Shown here: positions 8,376 to 17,092 of the stretch, piece after piece
Layout: every line of letters starts with the position of its first letter
Numbering within the stretch: position 1 is the stretch's first letter
Notes under the pieces: model-generated
Seen by the model: only the letters and a program-made list of their open reading frames with translations
The model's database searches: none
What the model was told of the DNA's origin: nothing
NCBI GenBank assembly: GCA_035506295.1
Contig: DATJPR010000146.1
Location: 1-64,000, forward strand
Length of the DNA stretch: 64,000 nt
Source: DATJPR01 sp035506295
GTDB taxonomy: Bacteria > Bacteroidota > Ignavibacteria > UBA10030 > UBA6906
Direction: 5' to 3'
Program-made: the position numbers and the translations under genes

Positions 8376-9467
8376 CTATGAGAGAGTTTTTCGAAAGTGA
8401 TAGTACGCCGCACAGGCGCCTTCGGAGGACACCATGGGAGCGCCGAGCGGTCGTTCGGGCGTGCACTCCTTCCCGAACGCGGGACAGTCATGCGGCTTCT
8501 TCTTCCCCTGCAACACCTCCCCTGCGATGCAGAGCGGCGATTCGCGCGCAGAGATCCCCTCCACGTGAAAAATCCTCTCAGCGTCGAAGGCGGCATACCG
8601 ATCCCGCAACCGATAGCCGCTCATCGGGATCGTGCCAATGCCCCGCCACTGCCTGTCGACGACCTCGAAGGCCTCACGGATGATGTTCTTTGCCGCTGGA
8701 TTCCCTTCAGGCCGGACGACACGGGCATATTCATTCTCCACCACCGATCTCCCCTGCTCCAGCTGCAACACGGTCATGGCGATTCCCTGCAGGAGGTCAA
8801 GCGGCTCAAACCCTGTGACCACCATCGGCACGTGAAACGTCGAGGCCAACGGGTGATATTCATCCGTTCCCATGACCGCGCAGACGTGTCCGGCAGCAAG
8901 AAATCCCTGGACCCTGTTCCCCGGCGAGCCGAGAATTGCCCGGATGGCAGGGGGCACCAGGACGTGCGACACGAGCATGGAGAAATTCTTGAGGCCGAGC
9001 TTCGCGGCCTGTACGACAGCCATGGCATTCGGCGGCGCGGTGGTCTCAAATCCGACGGCGAAAAAGACGATCCGCTTGTCCGCATGCTGCTGTGCGATCT
9101 TGACGGCATCGAGGGGTGAATACACCATCCGGACATTGCCACGATCGGCTTTCACGGAGAGAAGATCTCTCTCTGTCCCCGGCACCCGCATCATATCGCC
9201 GAACGACGTGAAGATAACATCGTCGCGGGATGCGATGGCGATGGCTTTGTCGATCATTTCGACCGGGGTCACGCAGACGGGGCACCCTGGCCCGTGAACG
9301 AGCGACAGCGTTTCGGGAAGAAGCTCTTCGATGCCGTACTTTACGATGGTGTGCGTCTGCCCACCGCAGATTTCCATGATCGTCCACGGACGGGTGGTGA
9401 CGGCGCGAATCTGCGCCGCCACTTTCTCGGCCTTCGCACGATCGCGGTATTCGTCTACGTAGCGCAT
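8376..9467 (-). CDS. hypD: Hydrogenase maturation iron-sulfur protein HypD
   Basis: HypD (363 residues) carries a [4Fe-4S] cluster and, with HypC, holds the Fe(CN)2CO unit before transfer to the large subunit. Conserved cysteine motifs are visible: MEICGGQTHTIVKYG and HGPGCPVCVTP near the N-terminus, and in the C-terminal third a group of cysteines in CIAGEVLQG, HDCPAFGKECTP and GACAAYY. The glycine-rich VGFETTAPP is also typical. It follows hypC by about 108 bases of repeat-rich sequence and precedes the CoA-binding gene by 13 bases. Confidence 0.95.
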   Translation of the reverse strand: MRYVDEYRDRAKAEKVAAQIRAVTTRPWTIMEICGGQTHTIVKYGIEELLPETLSLVHGPGCPVCVTPVEMIDKAIAIASRDDVIFTSFGDMMRVPGTERDLLSVKADRGNVRMVYSPLDAVKIAQQHADKRIVFFAVGFETTAPPNAMAVVQAAKLGLKNFSMLVSHVLVPPAIRAILGSPGNRVQGFLAAGHVCAVMGTDEYHPLASTFHVPMVVTGFEPLDLLQGIAMTVLQLEQGRSVVENEYARVVRPEGNPAAKNIIREAFEVVDRQWRGIGTIPMSGYRLRDRYAAFDAERIFHVEGISARESPLCIAGEVLQGKKKPHDCPAFGKECTPERPLGAPMVSSEGACAAYYHFRKTLS

Positions 9468-9490
9468 AATCTCAGCGGACAGTAAAGCAG

Positions 9491-9527
9491 ATCAGTGACC
9501 AGTGGACAGTGGTTAGTGACCAGTGTC
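9491..9527. repeat. Short direct repeats of CAGTGACCAGTGG type
   Basis: AGTGACCAGTG occurs twice (about 9495 and 9517) around ACAGTGGTT, giving a run of near-identical 7-8 base units. It fills most of the hypC-hypD spacer together with the block at 9563. It has no coding potential and interrupts an otherwise tightly packed operon. Confidence 0.6.
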
Positions 9528-9562
9528 TCGTGCACCGCCTCATCTCGTTGCCCGGGTTCCCA

Positions 9563-9590
9563 AGGTCTCACAGTCTCAAAGTCCCTCCTC
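9563..9590 (-). repeat. Low-complexity repeat overlapping the hypC stop codon
   Basis: On the minus strand the sequence GGACTTTGAGACTGTGAGAC contains the hypC stop codon (TGA, 9578-9576). It is closely similar to the block at 57661-57699 downstream of the cyclodeaminase gene (AACTTTGAGACCGTGGGACT) and to the block at 38120. Confidence 0.55.
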
Positions 9591-9818
9591 CCCGAGTTCT
9601 CCCATTTCCCTCAGAAGGTTCAGCGTGTCCAAGGCTTCTTTTTCGTCCACCGTATTCAGGGCGAACCCGACATGGACGATGACATAGTCCCCTTCCTTCA
9701 CTTCGGGAACCCAGTCGAGACACACTTCTTTTGTCACGCCCGCGAAACTCACCGTTCCCATCACCGGTTCAACGGACCGATCGATGGATAGCACTTTCCC
9801 CGGAACTGCGAGGCACAT
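9576..9818 (-). CDS. hypC: Hydrogenase assembly chaperone HypC
   Basis: HypC is a small (80-residue) chaperone that binds iron with HypD and then docks on the hydrogenase large subunit precursor. The N-terminus MCLAVPGKV puts the essential cysteine at position 2, and the conserved histidine is at 49 (VIVHVGFAL). ATG 9818 is the start because Cys2 must follow the initiator Met; a GTG two codons upstream would misplace it. AGGGAG precedes the start. It lies 22 bases after hypF, and its stop codon lies inside a low-complexity repeat. Confidence 0.95.
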   Translation of the reverse strand: MCLAVPGKVLSIDRSVEPVMGTVSFAGVTKEVCLDWVPEVKEGDYVIVHVGFALNTVDEKEALDTLNLLREMGELGEEGL

Positions 9819-9840
9819 ACTCACTCCCTAATTTAGCCGA

Positions 9841-12144
9841 TCACTCTTCCTTCTGAAGGACGAGCGTGGCGTAGATCTGACCGAGCGAAATTCCTCCGTC
9901 GTTCGGCGGCACACGCTGATGCCAGTAAGGACTGAACCCGTTTTCTTTGAGCAACCCGACAGTCATCGATGTCAGCAAAACATTCTGAAAGCACCCGCCG
10001 CTGAGAACAATGCGCTCCAGGCCCGTCGCCTTTGCCACGTCCACGATCGCTCCAGCAAGGCTTCGATGGAAACCGTGGGCGATGGCTGCCGGCGGACTTC
10101 CCCGCCGGAGGGCTCCAAGGATATGCTGGACACACGGGACCCAATCCACAACGAGCAGAGAAGAAGTATTCCTTTCACCTTCAGTTTTCCCCACCACGGG
10201 CATCGGCAGTGAGATGCTCGAGGCGGCGGAATGAGCCAGCCACTCGAGCTCCATCGCGGCCTGCCCTTCGAAAGAAACCTTCTGTCGGAGACCCAGCAAC
10301 GATGCAACTCCATCGAACAATCGCCCGGCGCTCGTCGTGCGGGTCACATTGATCCGGCGTTGAATCGCACGCTGGACGAGCTGCAATTCCTCGGTGTCCC
10401 AATCCTTGAAGCACGCGAGATCGGCACACCCCGCCTGGTCGCCTGCCGGGATCTCACGAACCATTCCCAGAGCAGATCTTCGCGGCTCGCGAGCCGCAGC
10501 GTCGCCGCCGGGGAGATCAAAGGATCGGATACTCGCCACCCTCCGGAAACCCGCCTTCCCCACGACCAGGAATTCCCCGCCCCAGATCGTTCCATCCAGT
10601 CCCCAACCGCTGCCGTCCCAGGACACTCCAAGAACATCGTCGGACAGGCCATTTTCCGCCATGCACGCCGCAATATGCGCGTGGTGATGCTGGACCCGGC
10701 GCACCGGCAGTCCCAAGCCCAGCGCCTCTTCCGTCGAAATGTAGTCAGGATGCTTGTCAGCCACAACTACGCTTGGGGCAAGCTGGTACAACCGTTGAAA
10801 ATCCTTCAGCGTTGAGCGGAACGCGATCAACGATTGCTCGGTCTCCAGGTCTCCAAGGTGCTGGCTGATGAACACAGAATTCCTGCGCGCTACCGCCACC
10901 GTATTCTTCAGGTGAGCTCCTACGGCAATGGCATCCGGGAGTTGCGTGGACACACTCACCGGCAATGGCGCATACCCCCGCGAACGGCGCAGCACCAGTT
11001 CCCTGTCCATCAGCACGCGAACGACAGAATCATCGACAAACCTTACGATGGGTCGGTTGTGCACCAGGAAGAGATCCGCAATCCCGGCGAGTCGGTACAG
11101 CGCCTCACGTTCATCGGTGCAGATCGGTTCGTCGGTGAGGTTTCCGCTCGTCGCAACGAGCGGGCGGCCGACTTTCCTGAGAAGGAGATGGTGCAGCGGT
11201 GTGTACGGCAGCATGACGCCGAGGGTCGGATTCCCGGGGGCGACGTTCCGCGCGACGTCCGCCGAAGAGCCGGCGTTCCCGATTTTCTTCAACAGCACGA
11301 TCGGCGACTCAGGAGATCGGAGGAGCCGCTCTTCCAGCGGTGAAACGACGCAACTCATGCGCGCTGTTGAAACGTCCTGCACCATGATCGCGAGCGGTTT
11401 CTCCTCGCGCCGCTTTCGTTCCCGCAACCCGGCAACCGCTGCTTCGTTCGTTGCATCGACCATTAAGTGAAAACCGCCGAGTCCCTTCACCGCTATGGTC
11501 TTGCCCTCAAGCAGCGCCGCAACCGCCGCATCGATCGCGTCGCCACGTGAGGCAACCGGATCCCCCCCGGGAGTCCACAGTTCGACGTGGGGACCGCAGA
11601 CAGGGCAAGCGTTCGGCTGCGCGTGAAAGCGTCGGTTGCCGGGGTCTTCGTATTCCCTCCGGCACTCGTCACACATGACGAATGCATTCATCGAAGTGTT
11701 CGGACGGTCGTACGGAAGAGCGGTGATGATGGTAAACCGCGGGCCGCAGTTGGTACAGTTGGTGAAGGGATAGCCGTATCGCCGGTTCGTCGGATCAGCG
11801 ATTTCCGCGAGGCAGGCGGGACATGCTGCAATATCGGGCATGACAAACACCGAAAGCTCGCCGGCGCCATCGCTTTCGCGAATGGTGAAGCCCTGGTATC
11901 CACCCCGGTCGAGAAACGTGAACTCGAAACTCTGAATGAATGCTCGCGCCGGTTTCTCTGCTTCGATCCGAAGCACGAAGCGGTCCACCTCGGGATCCTC
12001 CCCCTCTGCTTCGATGATCACGCCCGCGGAGGCGTTCATCACCCATCCGGCGAGCCTGTGCTCGCCGGCGAGGCGGTAGATGAACGGGCGGAACCCTACG
12101 CCCTGAACGGCGCCGCGGACTTCAATGTGTACGCGTTTTGACAT
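9841..12144 (-). CDS. hypF: Carbamoyltransferase HypF
   Basis: HypF (767 residues, usual size) makes the carbamoyl group for the cyanide ligands from carbamoyl phosphate and ATP and hands it to HypE. Domains in order: acylphosphatase (1-90, VRGAVQGVGFRPFIYRLA), two zinc-finger motifs (about 105-185, CPACLAEI..C and CNNCGP-like CTNCGPRF, then CDEC and CPVCGP), YrdC-like domain (about 200-380, with LGVMLPYTPLHHLLL and ATSGNL), and Kae1-like C-terminal domain with HHHAHIAACMAENG and VLSGGCFQN. All key parts are present. Confidence 0.97.
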   Translation of the reverse strand: MSKRVHIEVRGAVQGVGFRPFIYRLAGEHRLAGWVMNASAGVIIEAEGEDPEVDRFVLRIEAEKPARAFIQSFEFTFLDRGGYQGFTIRESDGAGELSVFVMPDIAACPACLAEIADPTNRRYGYPFTNCTNCGPRFTIITALPYDRPNTSMNAFVMCDECRREYEDPGNRRFHAQPNACPVCGPHVELWTPGGDPVASRGDAIDAAVAALLEGKTIAVKGLGGFHLMVDATNEAAVAGLRERKRREEKPLAIMVQDVSTARMSCVVSPLEERLLRSPESPIVLLKKIGNAGSSADVARNVAPGNPTLGVMLPYTPLHHLLLRKVGRPLVATSGNLTDEPICTDEREALYRLAGIADLFLVHNRPIVRFVDDSVVRVLMDRELVLRRSRGYAPLPVSVSTQLPDAIAVGAHLKNTVAVARRNSVFISQHLGDLETEQSLIAFRSTLKDFQRLYQLAPSVVVADKHPDYISTEEALGLGLPVRRVQHHHAHIAACMAENGLSDDVLGVSWDGSGWGLDGTIWGGEFLVVGKAGFRRVASIRSFDLPGGDAAAREPRRSALGMVREIPAGDQAGCADLACFKDWDTEELQLVQRAIQRRINVTRTTSAGRLFDGVASLLGLRQKVSFEGQAAMELEWLAHSAASSISLPMPVVGKTEGERNTSSLLVVDWVPCVQHILGALRRGSPPAAIAHGFHRSLAGAIVDVAKATGLERIVLSGGCFQNVLLTSMTVGLLKENGFSPYWHQRVPPNDGGISLGQIYATLVLQKEE

Positions 12145-12172
12145 CGGGGGAGATGGAGAATTTCGTGAGCCG

Positions 12173-12206
12173 AATCCTTGCGCGGTGATTGCGCAGAGTA
12201 AGGATT
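12173..12206. other. Imperfect inverted repeat between the protease gene and hypF
   Basis: AATCCTT (12173-12179) pairs with AAGGATT (12200-12206), and GCGC pairs with GCGC inside, with a 5-base bulge. On the plus strand it is followed by TTCTC. It sits in the 90-base gap between two minus-strand genes, so it may be an RNA processing or attenuation structure, or chance. Confidence 0.35.
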
Positions 12207-12234
12207 TTCTCAGAGAGTTGCCACGCCGACCCGG

Positions 12235-12681
12235 TCAGGCTTCCTGACGTTCATCCAGAATCCGCTTGACGAGCTTCACGGATTCGTCGATTGCCGTTTT
12301 GGTGGCGGGCGAAAGCCGTTCAGTGAAAGAGAAATCGAAGGCGGGGATGGCGACGAGATAGACGGCTCGCGGGAGGGTTCCGTACAGCGATTTGCACAGC
12401 GCGAGGACCTGCGAAGGAGAGAAGAGATGAGAGTCGACGGGAGGAACCGGAGACGAGAGATCGAGCGTCGAGCAGACGACTTCCTCTGTTCCCGCGGCCG
12501 CATCAAGGAAAATCACCAGGTCCCGATGAGAGAGGGATTCTGCGATCTCAGGATGTATGTCGTGGGTGATGATGACATCCACGCCGGGGACGGTATCGCG
12601 CACTTGTTGCGCGGCGAGGACTCCGGCCGCATCGTCGGCGCGCAGGGTATTGCCGTACCCGATCACCAGAGGGGGGTTCAT
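12235..12681 (-). CDS. Hydrogenase maturation protease (HoxW/HybD-like)
   Basis: This 148-residue endopeptidase removes the C-terminal tail of the hydrogenase large subunit after nickel insertion. Family marks are VIGYGNTLRADDAAGVLAAQ at the N-terminus (with the nickel-sensing acidic residue in RADDAAG), THDIHPEIAE and VIFLDAA. A histidine around residue 85 (DSHLFSP) matches the third nickel ligand. Its start overlaps the hoxH stop by 4 bases, as expected for the dedicated protease of this enzyme. Length is normal. Confidence 0.9.
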   Translation of the reverse strand: MNPPLVIGYGNTLRADDAAGVLAAQQVRDTVPGVDVIITHDIHPEIAESLSHRDLVIFLDAAAGTEEVVCSTLDLSSPVPPVDSHLFSPSQVLALCKSLYGTLPRAVYLVAIPAFDFSFTERLSPATKTAIDESVKLVKRILDERQEA

Positions 12682-14105
12682 CGCACCCGTTCATCCAGCA
12701 CACGATCGGAAGCGTCCACCACCTGGACATGCAGCGGCATGCTGCCGATGGCATGCGTGGAACAGGAGAGGCACGGGTCGAAGCAGCGGATTCCCGCCTC
12801 GATCCGGTTCAGCAGTCCTTCCGTGATCTTTGCGCCGTCAAGATACTGGATCGCCAGTTGTCTCACCGTCCGGTTCATGGCGAGGTTGTTTTGTGCCGTC
12901 GCGATCAACAAATCGACGTGCTGAAGAACGCCATCCTGGTTCACCCAGTACTCGTGGAACAGCGTTCCCCGCGGCGCCTCGCTCGCTCCGACGCCGTGGT
13001 CGCGGTTGATCATCGCGCGTGATCGGACCTTCTTCCCGAGGATCGCAGGATCATGCAGGAGCTGCTCCACCTTCTCGACGGCGAACAAGAGCTCAATGAG
13101 CCGGGCGTAATGGTAGTAGAACGAATTGTTCACGACGCCTTCTTCACCCGCAAGCGCCTTGAAGCGTTTGCGCTCTTCTTCCGCGAGGGGCGTCGGGATG
13201 TACGAGCAAATATTCACGCGCGCCAGCGGCCCGACCCGATACATACCCTTGGGATAACCCATCGGCTTATAGTATGGGAATTTGAGGTACGACCATTGCT
13301 CCGTCGCCTCTCCGAAATGCTCACGGTAGTCCGCGGGGTCGATCTTGTCGTCAAGGATGTTTCCTCCGCTGTCGGTAATGCGAAGTGCTCCGTCGTAGTA
13401 CTCGAGGGCGCCGTCTTTCGCCACAAGTCCCATGAACAGCGAGCGGAAATTGCCGAAGTTCGGGATGTCGCGCTCGAACGTCGAGTGGATTTCCTTGAGC
13501 TTCGCAAGAGCAAGGAGCGCGGTTTCTTTCGCTTCCGGGATCCATGCAAGCAGTGTATCGCGTTTCGACTCCTCGAACGGCTCACGGACGCCGCCGGCGA
13601 CCGCCCACGGCGTGTGGATCTTCCGGCTGCCGAGGATCTCGATGATTTCCTGGCCGAATTTCCGCAGGCGGATGCCACGGCGGGCGAAGTCTTTGTCTTT
13701 TGCGATGAGGCCGAACACGTTGCGCTGCGCCGGGTCGCTGTCGAACCCCAGCAGGAAGTCCGGCGAAGACAGGTGGAAGAAGCTCAGTGCGTGGGACTGG
13801 ATCCATTGTGCGAGGGTAATCATGCGGCGGAGGAGTTCCGCCGTTTCGGGGATCCCCACCGCGAGAATGGCATCGCCGGCCTTCGCAGAGGTGATCAGGT
13901 GGCTCGTGGGACAGATCCCGCAAATCCTCGAGGTGATACCCGCCATCTCCCACATCAGTCGGCCTTCACAGAACTTCTCGAAGCCGCGGAACTCATTGAC
14001 GTGAAACCGCGCGTCCGCCACCGATCCGTCGTCATTCATCCGGATGGTGATCTTCGCATGGCCTTCGATTCTCGTGACGGGCGCGATGGTGATAGTCTTC
14101 GACAT
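12678..14105 (-). CDS. hoxH: Bidirectional [NiFe] hydrogenase large subunit HoxH
   Basis: HoxH (475 residues) carries the Ni-Fe active site. The N-terminal pair is in RICGICPTSH and the C-terminal pair in DPCLSCSTH; the 24 residues after this histidine are the tail to be removed by the protease encoded next. The start MSKTITIAPVTRIEGHAKI is typical. Together with HoxY, HoxF, HoxU and HoxE it defines a group 3d enzyme that couples H2 to NAD(P). The assignment to group 3d rather than 3b rests on the linked hoxEFU genes and is established knowledge for this gene order. Confidence 0.95.
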   Translation of the reverse strand: MSKTITIAPVTRIEGHAKITIRMNDDGSVADARFHVNEFRGFEKFCEGRLMWEMAGITSRICGICPTSHLITSAKAGDAILAVGIPETAELLRRMITLAQWIQSHALSFFHLSSPDFLLGFDSDPAQRNVFGLIAKDKDFARRGIRLRKFGQEIIEILGSRKIHTPWAVAGGVREPFEESKRDTLLAWIPEAKETALLALAKLKEIHSTFERDIPNFGNFRSLFMGLVAKDGALEYYDGALRITDSGGNILDDKIDPADYREHFGEATEQWSYLKFPYYKPMGYPKGMYRVGPLARVNICSYIPTPLAEEERKRFKALAGEEGVVNNSFYYHYARLIELLFAVEKVEQLLHDPAILGKKVRSRAMINRDHGVGASEAPRGTLFHEYWVNQDGVLQHVDLLIATAQNNLAMNRTVRQLAIQYLDGAKITEGLLNRIEAGIRCFDPCLSCSTHAIGSMPLHVQVVDASDRVLDERVR

Positions 14106-14149
14106 ACGATCCTCAGTGAGTATTCAGAGTCAACCCTGCTGTGCGCGGC

Positions 14150-14686
14150 TCATCCATACCGGAGATACACCGACGAGAAGGCGGGCATGCGTCCTTCCAG
14201 AAGTTCTTTGATCGCGAACCAGATGGTGTCCGCCGTCGGAGGACACCCGTGGATGTACGCATCGACGGTGATGATTTCGTGAAGCGGGTGCGCCGTGGCC
14301 ATCAGCTCCGCGATCGTCGGATAGTCCCGGGGCACCTGCGGCGTCACATCGGCAAGCTCGACATAGGCCCGGTTGAGCACGGCCTCCCGGTCGTGCGCGT
14401 TGCGGAGCGCGGTCACGTTCCCCGAGACCGCACAATCGCCAAAGGAGACCACGAACCGGGAGTTCCGGCGGATCAGCTTCGCTTCTTCTTCGTTTTCATT
14501 GTTCGTCACCGCGCCTTCGACCAGCGTCACGTCGACATCGCGCGGAAACTCTTTGATGTCCGCAAGCGGAGAATGGACCAGCTCGATCTTGTCGGCGAGC
14601 TCGATCAGGCGCTCGTCCATGTCAAGGAACGACATGTGGCACCCCGAACATCCTCCCAGCCAGACGGTGGCAACTCGTGGTTTCAT
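14150..14686 (-). CDS. hoxY: Bidirectional hydrogenase small subunit HoxY
   Basis: HoxY (178 residues) is the electron-transfer small subunit with one proximal [4Fe-4S] cluster. The ligand cysteines are visible in WLGGCSGCHMS, FGDCAVSGN and IHGCPPTAD. There is no twin-arginine signal and no extra cluster domain, as expected for a short cytoplasmic group 3d subunit. It is followed by hoxH after 44 bases and preceded by hoxU with a 13-base gap. Confidence 0.95.
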   Translation of the reverse strand: MKPRVATVWLGGCSGCHMSFLDMDERLIELADKIELVHSPLADIKEFPRDVDVTLVEGAVTNNENEEEAKLIRRNSRFVVSFGDCAVSGNVTALRNAHDREAVLNRAYVELADVTPQVPRDYPTIAELMATAHPLHEIITVDAYIHGCPPTADTIWFAIKELLEGRMPAFSSVYLRYG

Positions 14687-14699
14687 CGGCCCGAGGCTC

Positions 14700-15431
14700 C
14701 TATTCCTCTTCGTGGATGTTGACCCACTCGCGTTTGAGACGAGCGGTGACGATGTATTTCAGGAAATCGGTCTTCTTCTCCATCTCGGCCACGTTTTCCC
14801 CCTTGGCCACGAGAGCACCCGTCGGACAGACGAGCACGCACTTTCCGCAGGAGGTGCAGGATTCAGACTCACCCCACGGCTGGTTCAGATCGGCGATAAT
14901 CGTGCAGGAGATGCCGCGGTTCGCGATATCCCAGACATGAGCGCCTTCCACCTCGTGGCACACGCGGACGCAGCGGTTGCAGAGGACGCAGCGGTTCCGG
15001 TCGATGATAAAATCCTGGTGCGTCGCATCGACCGTCTTCCGCGGATACAGATACGGGAAGCGTGTATGCGTGAGGCCGACTTCGTAAGCGAGATTCTGGA
15101 GTTCACAGTGATTGTTGACGATACAGACGGCGCACTGATGGTTTCCCTCGGATGCGAGGAGCTCGATGATCGTCCGGCGGTGGCGCTTCAGGCGGTCGGT
15201 GTTGGTGCGTATGACCATCCCTTCCTGCGGCCGTGTGGTGCAGGCGGGGAACAGTTTCGACGAGCCTTCAATCTCCACAAGGCAGAGCCTGCAGGCGCCG
15301 GTATCGGTGAGACCGTCAAGATGGCAAAGCGTCGGTATCCGGATCCCATGCTGGGTCGCGATCTCGAGAATGGACTCGTCATCGTTTCCGCTGACCTGCT
15401 CGCCATCAATTGTGAGTGTAAGGATAGCCAT
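14700..15431 (-). CDS. hoxU: Diaphorase iron-sulfur subunit HoxU
   Basis: HoxU (243 residues) corresponds to the N-terminal part of NuoG and passes electrons between HoxF and HoxY. An N-terminal [2Fe-2S] ferredoxin domain (CHLDGLTDTGACRLCLVEI, then C in PACTTRP) is followed by the HxxxCxxC type site (NHQCAVCIVNNHC) and two [4Fe-4S] motifs (CVLCNRCVRVC and CTSCGKCVLVCP). The start is ATG 15431, where AGGAA lies 5 bases upstream; the longer open frame upstream runs antisense-like through hoxF and has no family similarity. The start overlaps no other gene and lies 11 bases after the hoxF stop. Confidence 0.95.
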   Translation of the reverse strand: MAILTLTIDGEQVSGNDDESILEIATQHGIRIPTLCHLDGLTDTGACRLCLVEIEGSSKLFPACTTRPQEGMVIRTNTDRLKRHRRTIIELLASEGNHQCAVCIVNNHCELQNLAYEVGLTHTRFPYLYPRKTVDATHQDFIIDRNRCVLCNRCVRVCHEVEGAHVWDIANRGISCTIIADLNQPWGESESCTSCGKCVLVCPTGALVAKGENVAEMEKKTDFLKYIVTARLKREWVNIHEEE

Positions 15432-15442
15432 GATCGTTCCTG

Positions 15443-17092
15443 TTATGCGTGCTGAGGTCCGGATCCGTTGCCGGAAGGCACAAAGCCCTCCGCGGGGATG
15501 AGGAGCTTTTCGTATTCGTGGCGGAAGAATCGCAGCGTGGAAAGTACCGGGTTGGGCGCCGACTGACCCAGACCGCACAGGCTGGTCTCCTTCACCATCA
15601 TGCAGAGCTCTTCCAGGAGGTCGAGGTCGGCCTTCGTCCCTTTCCCCATGCTGATCTTGTCCAGAAGCTTGTAGATGTGCACGGTGCCGACCCTGCAAGG
15701 AATGCACTTTCCGCACGATTCATCCATGCAGAAATCCATGAAGTACTTCGCAACGTCGACCATCCCCGACGTCGAGTCCATGACGATCAGCCCGCCGCTT
15801 CCCATGATGGAACCGACGGTCGCCAGTGATTCGTAGTCCACGGGAAGATCGAGGTGCTCCTTCGGGATGCAGCCGCCTGAAGGGCCGCCGGTCTGCGCCG
15901 CCTTGAACTCCGTGCCTTCCGGCGTCCCCCCGCCGATATCGAAAATGATCGTCCGCAACGGGATGCCCATCGGCACTTCAATCAGTCCCGTGTTCCGGAT
16001 ATTGCCGGCGAGCGCAAACACCTTCGTGCCCGTGCTCTTCGGCGTCCCGATGGACGCAAACCATCCGCTCCCCTGCCGGATGATCGGAGACACATTCGCG
16101 TAGGTCTCAACGTTGTTGATCAGCGTCGGCATTCCCCAGAGGCCTCGTTCCGACGGATACGGCGGACGGGGACGGGGACGGCCGCGCTTGCCTTCGATCG
16201 ACCGGAGCAATGCAGTTTCTTCTCCGCACACGAACGCCCCGGCGCCGATCCGGAGGTCGATCCTGAAGTTGAAGGTCGAGTCGAAGATCCTGTTGCCCAG
16301 GAGCCCGAGGCGCTCCGCGTGTTTGATCGCCAGGCGGAGTCTCTCGATCGCCAGCGGATATTCCGCGCGGACATAAATGAACCCCTGGCTCGCCCCGATG
16401 GCGTAACCGGCAATTGCCATCCCTTCGAGGATCCGGTGCGGATCTCCTTCCAGCACCGAACGATCCATGAACGCGCCGGGATCACCCTCATCCGCGTTGC
16501 AGACGACGTACTTCTGGTCGGCTTTAGCCTTGCGCACGATCCCCCACTTCAGGCCGGTCGGATACCCTGCTCCGCCGCGCCCGCGCAATCCACTCTTCCG
16601 GATCTCCTCGATCACATCAGGGGGTTGCATCTCCGACACGACCTTGGCGAGCGCTTCGTACCCGTCTGCCGCGATGTACTCCTCGATGCTCTCCGCGTTG
16701 ATGCGTCCGCAATTCTCCAGAACCACTTTGCGCTGGGAAGCGAAGAACGGAGCGTTGTTGTCGAGGAGATGGTCGCTGACCTTGTTCCCCTTGACGATGT
16801 GGTCCTCGACAATTTTTCTGCCCGTGGCCTCGTCGACACGCTCGTACACGCTGCCGTCGGACGACACTTTCACGAGAGGTCCTTCACCGCACAACCCCAT
16901 GCACCCTGTCCCGAGAACTTCGATTTCTTTGTCCAGACCCTGTTCAACGAGCGCCTTTTTGATCGAATCGCGGGCCGCATAACTGCCGCAGGACACACAC
17001 CCGGCGGCGGCGCAATACAAAATGCGGTCGCGAAATTTCTTCTGGCGTTCACGTTCGGTCTCAGCGAGCTCACGCAGATCTTCGACAGTCAT
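15443..17092 (-). CDS. hoxF: Diaphorase NADH-binding subunit HoxF
   Basis: HoxF (549 residues) binds FMN and NAD(H) and one [4Fe-4S] cluster. An N-terminal thioredoxin-like [2Fe-2S] domain has CAAAGCVSCGS and GTGCMGLCGEGPL. The NuoF core follows: glycine-rich RGRGGAGYPTGLKWG, then CNADEGDPGAFMDRS for FMN/NADH, an SLBB domain, and ESCGKCIPCRVGT with a later cysteine for the cluster. The start ATG 17092 is preceded by GGAGGTGG and forms ATGA with the hoxE stop, so translation is coupled. Confidence 0.95.
   Translation of the reverse strand: MTVEDLRELAETERERQKKFRDRILYCAAAGCVSCGSYAARDSIKKALVEQGLDKEIEVLGTGCMGLCGEGPLVKVSSDGSVYERVDEATGRKIVEDHIVKGNKVSDHLLDNNAPFFASQRKVVLENCGRINAESIEEYIAADGYEALAKVVSEMQPPDVIEEIRKSGLRGRGGAGYPTGLKWGIVRKAKADQKYVVCNADEGDPGAFMDRSVLEGDPHRILEGMAIAGYAIGASQGFIYVRAEYPLAIERLRLAIKHAERLGLLGNRIFDSTFNFRIDLRIGAGAFVCGEETALLRSIEGKRGRPRPRPPYPSERGLWGMPTLINNVETYANVSPIIRQGSGWFASIGTPKSTGTKVFALAGNIRNTGLIEVPMGIPLRTIIFDIGGGTPEGTEFKAAQTGGPSGGCIPKEHLDLPVDYESLATVGSIMGSGGLIVMDSTSGMVDVAKYFMDFCMDESCGKCIPCRVGTVHIYKLLDKISMGKGTKADLDLLEELCMMVKETSLCGLGQSAPNPVLSTLRFFRHEYEKLLIPAEGFVPSGNGSGPQHA

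Noticed and set aside
9491..9590. Possible CRISPR-like array between hypC and hypD
   Set aside because: The units are only 7-11 bases, degenerate and without spacers of constant length.
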